A DNA stretch of 15,536 nt from Candidatus Kerfeldbacteria bacterium. Its GTDB lineage: Bacteria > Patescibacteriota > Patescibacteriia > UBA9570. The notes beneath the pieces are model-generated. The model saw nothing but the letters and a program-made list of their open reading frames with translations. It was not told the DNA's origin and ran no database searches. Shown here in pieces: positions 12,621 through 15,536 of the stretch (position 1 is its first letter; every line of letters starts with the position of its first letter). The translations under genes were made by a program, and so were the position numbers. The stretch lies in assembly GCA_016207285.1 (NCBI GenBank), contig JACQPW010000097.1, positions 1-15,536 of the forward strand, given 5' to 3'.

Positions 12621-14717
12621 CCTCCGATCAACTAACTCCTTAGGAATATCTTTCAAAAACCGTGATGGGGCGGTAATTTGGGTAGCGCCATAAACTGTGC
12701 GTTGCCCAGCATATACAAAATACGCTTTGCGTTTGGCGCGCGTTAAGGCGACGTAACATAATCTGCGCTCTTCTTCCATTTCGGATGGTTGAAACAAGCT
12801 GCGCGCATGTGGAAACAATCCTTCCTCCATCCCAGTAATAAAGACGGTATCAAACTCCAACCCTTTGGCCGCATGTACCGTCATTAAGTTTACCGCATTA
12901 CTGAAGTCATTAACGTCATCCTGGTCGGATACTAAGGCCACATCTTCCAACATTGCTAAGATGCCGGTACTACCTACTTGATTATCAAATTTACTGGTGA
13001 CCGATTTTAATTCCTCAATATTTTCTAAGCGACTTAGATCTTCCGGCAGCTTGGTATTATATTGATCTTTAAAGTGTGTGAGCTTTACTACTAGGTCTAA
13101 GGATTCTGAAGGTGATAGTTTTTCCATTTTTGTATTGAGCGATTTCATCAGTTCCTGAAAGGCGATGAAGGCATCATGTTGTTGTGGCCGGAGTAGCGGT
13201 AACTGCTCTGGTGGAATTTCCAGGTAATTTACTCCCAGACTACGACACTGGGCTTCAATTTTTTTCCAGCTGTTGGCACCTAAACTACGCGCTGGAACAT
13301 TGACAATCCGCTCTACACTGACCCAATCCGCCGGATTCACAATCGAACGTAAATAGGCGATCAGGTCTTTGATTTCTCGCCGATCATAGAATTTCATGCC
13401 ACCAATAATTCGGTAAGGCACATTGTACCGTAAGAACGACTCTTCTAGAGCGCGTGATTGGGCATTGGTACGATACAGAATGACGTATTTACGCAGATCA
13501 ATTAATGGTAATTGTTGCTTGATACTGCGCTGTAATTTTTGGTCCGCTTGGTATCCCTGGAATGTGCGGCTTTGCATGATACGGTCTAATAGAGATGTGG
13601 GTTGTACAGTATCCTGATCTATCCCATCACCTTCATCCACATATTTAATCTCAGTGTCCTCTGTGATTCTACTATCCCCACTTTCTGTCTTCTCTGTGAT
13701 ATCAAATATCTCCCGAATAATAAACTCGCCCTCTTCTTTTTCGTCTGCCACTTCCTTAATAGTGATTTTATGGCCACGTCCATTTTCGGTCCAGAGTTTT
13801 TTATCTTTTTGTTTGACGTTATATTTAATAATTTCGTTGGCAGCTTCCAAAATATGTTGGCTAGAGCGGTAATTTTGTTCCAACAGGATCACCGTTGATT
13901 TTTTGTAGTCATCTTCAAAATCGAGGATGTTTTGTAAATTAGCGCCTCTCCAACTATAGATCGACTGATAATCATCACCCACCACACAGATATTTTTATG
14001 CTCATGTGCCAACAGGTCTATGAGCATGTACTGGGCATGGTTCGTATCTTGGTACTCGTCCACCAGAATATATTGAAAAGCTTGTTGGTAGCGCTGTAAG
14101 ACTTCTGGAAAGTCTTTAAAAATCTGCACGGTCAGCCGGATTAGGTCATCAAAATCTAAAGCATTGTGATTTTTTAAAGCCGTTTGATAGGTGCTGTAGA
14201 CTTGAGCAGCCGTTCGATCCATGACATCACTGGCTACAGCTTCAAAATCGCTCGGCGTGAGCAAATCATTCTTGGCTTTAGAAATAATGTGTTTCATTAA
14301 GCCAGGCGCAATCACTTTAGTATCCAAACCTTGATCCTTCATCACTTTTTTGATCAGGGCATCGGTATCATTATCATCATAGATAACAAATTTGGCATTG
14401 TAACCCAGGGCTGGTATTTCGCGGCGTAAGATTTGTACGCAGACGGAATGAAACGTTCCCATCACCGGATAGTGCGTAATTTTATTACCCAACAGCGTAT
14501 GTAAACGATTTTTCAGTTCTTTAGACGCTTTGTTGGTGAAGGTAACAGCTAAAATGTTATATGGCTTGGCTTTTTTGGTGGCAATAATATAAGCAATGCG
14601 GTGAATTAAGGTTTTGGTTTTACCAGAACCTGCGCCCGCCAAAATTAACACCGGGCCGTCGGTGGCTTCAACAGCTACGCGTTGTTTCTCGTTCAGTGGT
14701 GCTAACAGTTCGTGCAT
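12618..14717 (-). CDS. pcrA: UvrD/PcrA-type superfamily 1A DNA helicase
   Basis: This ATP-driven 3'-5' helicase acts in excision repair and in clearing proteins from DNA. It has 699 residues from the ATG at 14717. All motifs are present: Walker A GAGSGKT (28-34), 'AVTFTNKAS' (57-65), VDEYQDTN (219-226), VGDDYQSIYSWRGA (246-259), QNYRSS (281-286), TVHAAKGLEFDTVF (613-626) and CYVALTRAK (654-662). Two oddities stand out. An acidic insert of ~65 residues (about 341-408) precedes 'ILYRTNAQSRALE'. The protein also stops right after 'APSRFLKDIPKELVDRR', without the usual ~80-residue C-terminal extension, and the stop codon is contributed by repeat B. An in-frame GTG six codons upstream is possible, but I prefer the ATG. 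It starts 21 nt after the TrmB-type gene, so it is likely co-transcribed with it. Confidence 0.95.
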   Translation of the reverse strand: MHELLAPLNEKQRVAVEATDGPVLILAGAGSGKTKTLIHRIAYIIATKKAKPYNILAVTFTNKASKELKNRLHTLLGNKITHYPVMGTFHSVCVQILRREIPALGYNAKFVIYDDNDTDALIKKVMKDQGLDTKVIAPGLMKHIISKAKNDLLTPSDFEAVASDVMDRTAAQVYSTYQTALKNHNALDFDDLIRLTVQIFKDFPEVLQRYQQAFQYILVDEYQDTNHAQYMLIDLLAHEHKNICVVGDDYQSIYSWRGANLQNILDFEDDYKKSTVILLEQNYRSSQHILEAANEIIKYNVKQKDKKLWTENGRGHKITIKEVADEKEEGEFIIREIFDITEKTESGDSRITEDTEIKYVDEGDGIDQDTVQPTSLLDRIMQSRTFQGYQADQKLQRSIKQQLPLIDLRKYVILYRTNAQSRALEESFLRYNVPYRIIGGMKFYDRREIKDLIAYLRSIVNPADWVSVERIVNVPARSLGANSWKKIEAQCRSLGVNYLEIPPEQLPLLRPQQHDAFIAFQELMKSLNTKMEKLSPSESLDLVVKLTHFKDQYNTKLPEDLSRLENIEELKSVTSKFDNQVGSTGILAMLEDVALVSDQDDVNDFSNAVNLMTVHAAKGLEFDTVFITGMEEGLFPHARSLFQPSEMEEERRLCYVALTRAKRKAYFVYAGQRTVYGATQITAPSRFLKDIPKELVDRR

Positions 14718-14738
14718 GTCTACGCACAGTACCACTGT

Positions 14739-15500
14739 CTACAGTTTTTTTCCACCCCGCCAGGCCATGTTGAACAGGGTGCGATAGGTGTCGGCTATAC
14801 TACTGGATTGAATGCTGGTAGCGAAGATTTTTTCTTTTACGGAAAATAGTACTAAGGTATTGCCGAATAGCATGTTATCGGATTGTCGAAAGGCGCCATC
14901 GGCTGGTTGAATGTAGCGGATGGTATGGTTAGGATTCATCTGTTGCGAGGTTTTGAAGTATTTGCGTGTTTCTGGGTCATTATTCCCTAATTCCCTGATT
15001 GGATTTCTGGCTTGACCGATCGTGGCATAAAAATGATCCAGCACCTCGCTCTCAAAGTAATAGGCGGCATCTTTCAAGGCGCCGAAGATAAGCAATTCTT
15101 CTGTAGGGTGTGCTTGTAGATAATCAAAGATCGTACTGTAGACTGTGCGCACTCCGTCAATGCCTTCTGCGATCTTGATGTTGGGTTTTTCTGGATCGAC
15201 ATTATATAAGGCTTGTAGGGAAGGGAGAATGGTTTGTGCAATACCGCGCTGCTGTTCTAGGTGTTTGATGAGCGTGGTGGGGGATTCCGCTTGATAACTA
15301 GTCTTACCCTGACGTTGTGATTTGGTGACCAAGCCGTGTTTTTGTAGGTCGTCTAGCAGTAAATAGACTGATGGGCGTTTGAGGTTACTATAGCGGGCGA
15401 TGTTCAGGACGCTGGCCTCACCCAATTGTAAGCAGGCCAAATACACTTTGGCTTGCTGTGTGGATAATCCCAACTGGGTGAGTTGGCCAGTAATGTCCAT
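14739..15500 (-). CDS. TrmB family transcriptional regulator
   Basis: The protein is 253 residues from the ATG at 15500. The N-terminal winged helix-turn-helix is typical of the TrmB family: 'LTQLGLSTQQAKVYLACLQL' (7-26), 'ASVLNIARYSNLKRPSVYLL' (29-48) and 'LDDLQKHGLVTK' for the wing. A coiled linker follows (~80-100), then a C-terminal effector domain of the TrmB/PLD-like type ('LLIFGALKDAAYYF'). TrmB proteins usually sense sugars in archaea; CPR genomes carry many of unknown ligand. The ATG is preferred over a TTG eight codons upstream because AGGG lies 8 nt before it. It precedes the helicase gene by 21 nt. A dyad (15518-15536) directly upstream suggests autoregulation. Confidence 0.88.
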   Translation of the reverse strand: MDITGQLTQLGLSTQQAKVYLACLQLGEASVLNIARYSNLKRPSVYLLLDDLQKHGLVTKSQRQGKTSYQAESPTTLIKHLEQQRGIAQTILPSLQALYNVDPEKPNIKIAEGIDGVRTVYSTIFDYLQAHPTEELLIFGALKDAAYYFESEVLDHFYATIGQARNPIRELGNNDPETRKYFKTSQQMNPNHTIRYIQPADGAFRQSDNMLFGNTLVLFSVKEKIFATSIQSSSIADTYRTLFNMAWRGGKKL

Positions 15501-15517
15501 CCGTATTTCCCTATTAA

Positions 15518-15536
15518 TTGTCAAGTATTATGACAA
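15518..15536. promoter_or_regulatory. Possible operator upstream of the TrmB-type gene
   Basis: TTGTCA (15518-15523) and TGACAA (15531-15536) form a perfect 6-bp inverted repeat with a 7-nt spacer, ending 18 nt before the ATG and reaching the window edge. Winged-helix dimers bind sites of this size. The promoter that it would overlap continues beyond the window. Confidence 0.4.

Noticed and set aside
15495..15524. TTG start at 15524 for the TrmB-type gene
   Set aside because: It overlaps the dyad and has no SD, while the ATG at 15500 has AGGG at 8 nt and begins at the usual place for the domain.

Overview
The window looks like a chromosomal piece of a Candidate Phyla Radiation (Patescibacteria) bacterium, probably of the Parcubacteria side. 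The reasons are a zinc-ribbon 'CaiB/BaiF-like' protein of a type I know mainly from CPR genomes, a TrmB-type regulator, a UvrC that stops before its helix-hairpin-helix tail, very short or overlapping intergenic spaces, and several promoters whose -10 box lies only 7-9 nt before the ATG. The assignment is inference from gene content. No phylogenetic marker is present that fixes the phylum.

Layout. 1-1786 (minus): an O-antigen-ligase-like membrane protein followed by the start of the zinc-ribbon protein, which runs off the left edge. 1839-1913 (minus): initiator tRNA-fMet with its own promoter and terminator. 1975-3876 (plus): a protein with an ECF-sigma-like N-terminus, one membrane helix and a large outer domain; its promoter overlaps the tRNA promoter. 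3864-7617 (minus): uvrA followed 4 nt later by a nucleotidyltransferase-fold protein. 7801-9084 (plus): uvrC, divergent from uvrA, with a GC-rich palindromic repeat filling most of the gap. 9068-10051 (minus): a coiled-coil protein carrying a second copy of that repeat family inside its reading frame. 10075-10697 (plus): a GC-rich, SD-led orphan gene with its own promoter, structured leader and 3' hairpin. 10709-11539 (minus): a Lys/Arg-rich single-pass membrane protein. 11587-12620: two direct copies (A and B) of a ~145-bp terminal-inverted-repeat element, bracketing a minus-strand module made of a promoter, a leader with the conserved core of a cobalamin riboswitch, and a small GC-rich lipoprotein gene. 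12618-15500 (minus): a TrmB-type regulator followed by a PcrA/UvrD helicase whose stop codon is the end of repeat B.

Biology. uvrA, uvrC and a UvrD-type helicase make this a nucleotide-excision-repair neighbourhood (no uvrB in the window). The two GC-rich genes differ from the rest in base composition, in having clear Shine-Dalgarno sequences and in having long structured leaders; they look like acquired modules. The repeat copies appear to have been remodelled into host functions: a uvrC leader, a protein linker, the pcrA stop codon, intrinsic terminators and outward -35 boxes. The most notable observation is the cobalamin-riboswitch-like leader controlling an unknown lipoprotein inside a repeat-flanked module.
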